Below, piece by piece: positions 63,594-64,000 of a DNA stretch of 64,000 nucleotides. The notes under the pieces were generated by a model. The model had not been told where the DNA came from, made no database searches, and saw nothing but the letters and a program-made list of their open reading frames with translations. Source of the DNA: Spirulina subsalsa PCC 9445 (GTDB lineage: Bacteria; Cyanobacteriota; Cyanobacteriia; Cyanobacteriales; Spirulinaceae); contig NZ_JH980292.1 in the NCBI RefSeq assembly GCF_000314005.1, positions 2,063,725-2,127,724 of the forward strand, read 5' to 3'. How positions within the stretch are numbered: the first letter of the stretch is position 1; every line of letters starts with the position of its first letter. Made by a program: the position numbers and the translations under genes.

Positions 63594-63731
63594 CATCTGT
63601 TGATTTCAGTTTGAATAAGGGAAAGGGGAGAGGGGGAGAGGGGGAGCAGGGGAATAACCAAAACTCTTGACTATTGCCTTTTCCCGACTCCCTAGGGCGC
63701 AAGCATTGCGCCCCTACACCGACTCCCTATT
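63567..63731. repeat. Flanking direct repeat, right copy
   Basis: Near copy of 59938-60085: hairpin GGTCTAGTTAAAACTAGACC, TTGATTTCAGTTTGAATAAGGGAAAGG, arrays, CCCTAGGGCGCAAGCATTGCGCC. Lies immediately past rplL on its 3' side. Confidence 0.88.
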
Positions 63732-63757
63732 CCCGATTACTCAACTCTCAGCAAGCC

Positions 63758-64000
63758 CTATTTAATGGTCACTTTCGCGCCAGCTTCTTCAAGCTGTTTC
63801 TTGACGGATTCAGCATCATCTTTGCCCGTGGCTTCTTTGATGGGTTTAGGCACAGATTCGACCAATTCTTTGGCTTCTTTGAGGCCTAAGCCTGTGATAC
63901 CGCGCACGACTTTGAGGATGGCAATTTTCTTGTCGGCGGGGAACTCTTCGAGAATTACGTCGAATTCGGTTTTTTCTTCGACTTCTTCGGCGGGGGCAGC
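63758..64000 (-). CDS. rplL: 50S ribosomal protein L7/L12, 3' part
   Basis: The last 80 residues and stop are in the window (5' end is cut by the edge). The C-terminal domain is intact: [45 protein letters not shown], and [13 protein letters not shown], binding elongation factors on the ribosomal stalk; the visible part starts in the Ala/Glu-rich hinge. The TAG stop is followed directly by GGGCTTGCTGA of the repeat family. Confidence 0.97.
   Translation of the reverse strand, partial: AAPAEEVEEKTEFDVILEEFPADKKIAILKVVRGITGLGLKEAKELVESVPKPIKEATGKDDAESVKKQLEEAGAKVTIK

Overview
The window is chromosomal DNA of a cyanobacterium. The pointers are frequent GCGATCGC (HIP1-type) octamers, the gene pairs tig/clpP-clpX and asd-dapA-rnj, a DevBCA-type exporter, an SLH-domain porin, several Uma2 nucleases, STAND/CHAT proteins, and genes of a contractile injection system of the kind known from multicellular cyanobacteria. 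The species cannot be fixed from sequence reading alone; a filamentous strain is plausible. Most intergenic gaps carry one family of short repeats: G-rich arrays of 7-mers (GGGAGTC / GGGAATC / GGGAACA type) bordered by a palindrome based on GGGCTTGCTGAATAA.

Layout. 0-5 kb: 5'-truncated STAND ATPase, Uma2 nuclease, large secreted TPR-CHAT protein. 5-10.4 kb: ftsH, a ClC-type transporter with CBS and Usp domains, folK. 10.4-14 kb: repeat debris, then a lasso-peptide pair (an AsnB-like macrolactam synthetase and, 193 bp downstream, a 53-residue precursor absent from ordinary ORF lists) and an ABC ATPase; no lasso leader peptidase is present. 14-20 kb: a small DHp-like protein, a hydrolase, clpX, clpP and tig. 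20-26 kb: asd-dapA-rnj, a hypothetical gene, sodB. 26-35 kb: four recognisable or likely contractile-injection genes (tube, a 1516-residue protein built of about 46 repeats, a tube-cap/LysM-type adaptor, VgrG-like spike) without sheath, gp25, baseplate wedge or AAA+ genes. 35-43 kb: HD phosphohydrolase, glycosyltransferase, an internally deleted Uma2 gene, aldo/keto reductase, bifunctional nuclease, acyl-CoA dehydrogenase-like protein, and a tandem duplication of an Uma2 gene in which the first copy has a premature stop. 43-51 kb: devBCA (interrupted by an opposite-strand gene for a secreted FPDF-repeat protein), recQ, rtcB. 51-58 kb: a third Uma2 copy, an acetyltransferase, an SLH porin and a secreted protein with acidic repeats. 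57.7-64 kb: a TrmJ-like methyltransferase, a hicBA toxin-antitoxin pair, repeat debris, a 5' fragment duplicated from the trmJ-like gene, an AT-rich two-gene module (TerB-domain membrane protein plus an unrecognised partner) bracketed by ~150 bp direct repeats, and the 3' end of rplL.

How the genes work together: protein quality control (FtsH, trigger factor, ClpXP), lysine/threonine biosynthesis (Asd, DapA) beside RNase J, envelope and secretion functions (DevBCA, porin, injection-system parts), and accessory or conflict-type genes (STAND, CHAT, Uma2, HicBA, TerB module). Best leads: the lasso precursor and cyclase without a leader peptidase; the giant repeat protein in the split injection-system locus; the direct-repeat-bracketed TerB module; and the repeat family whose edge repeatedly coincides with TAG stop codons. 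All assignments come from reading the sequence; no database search was run.
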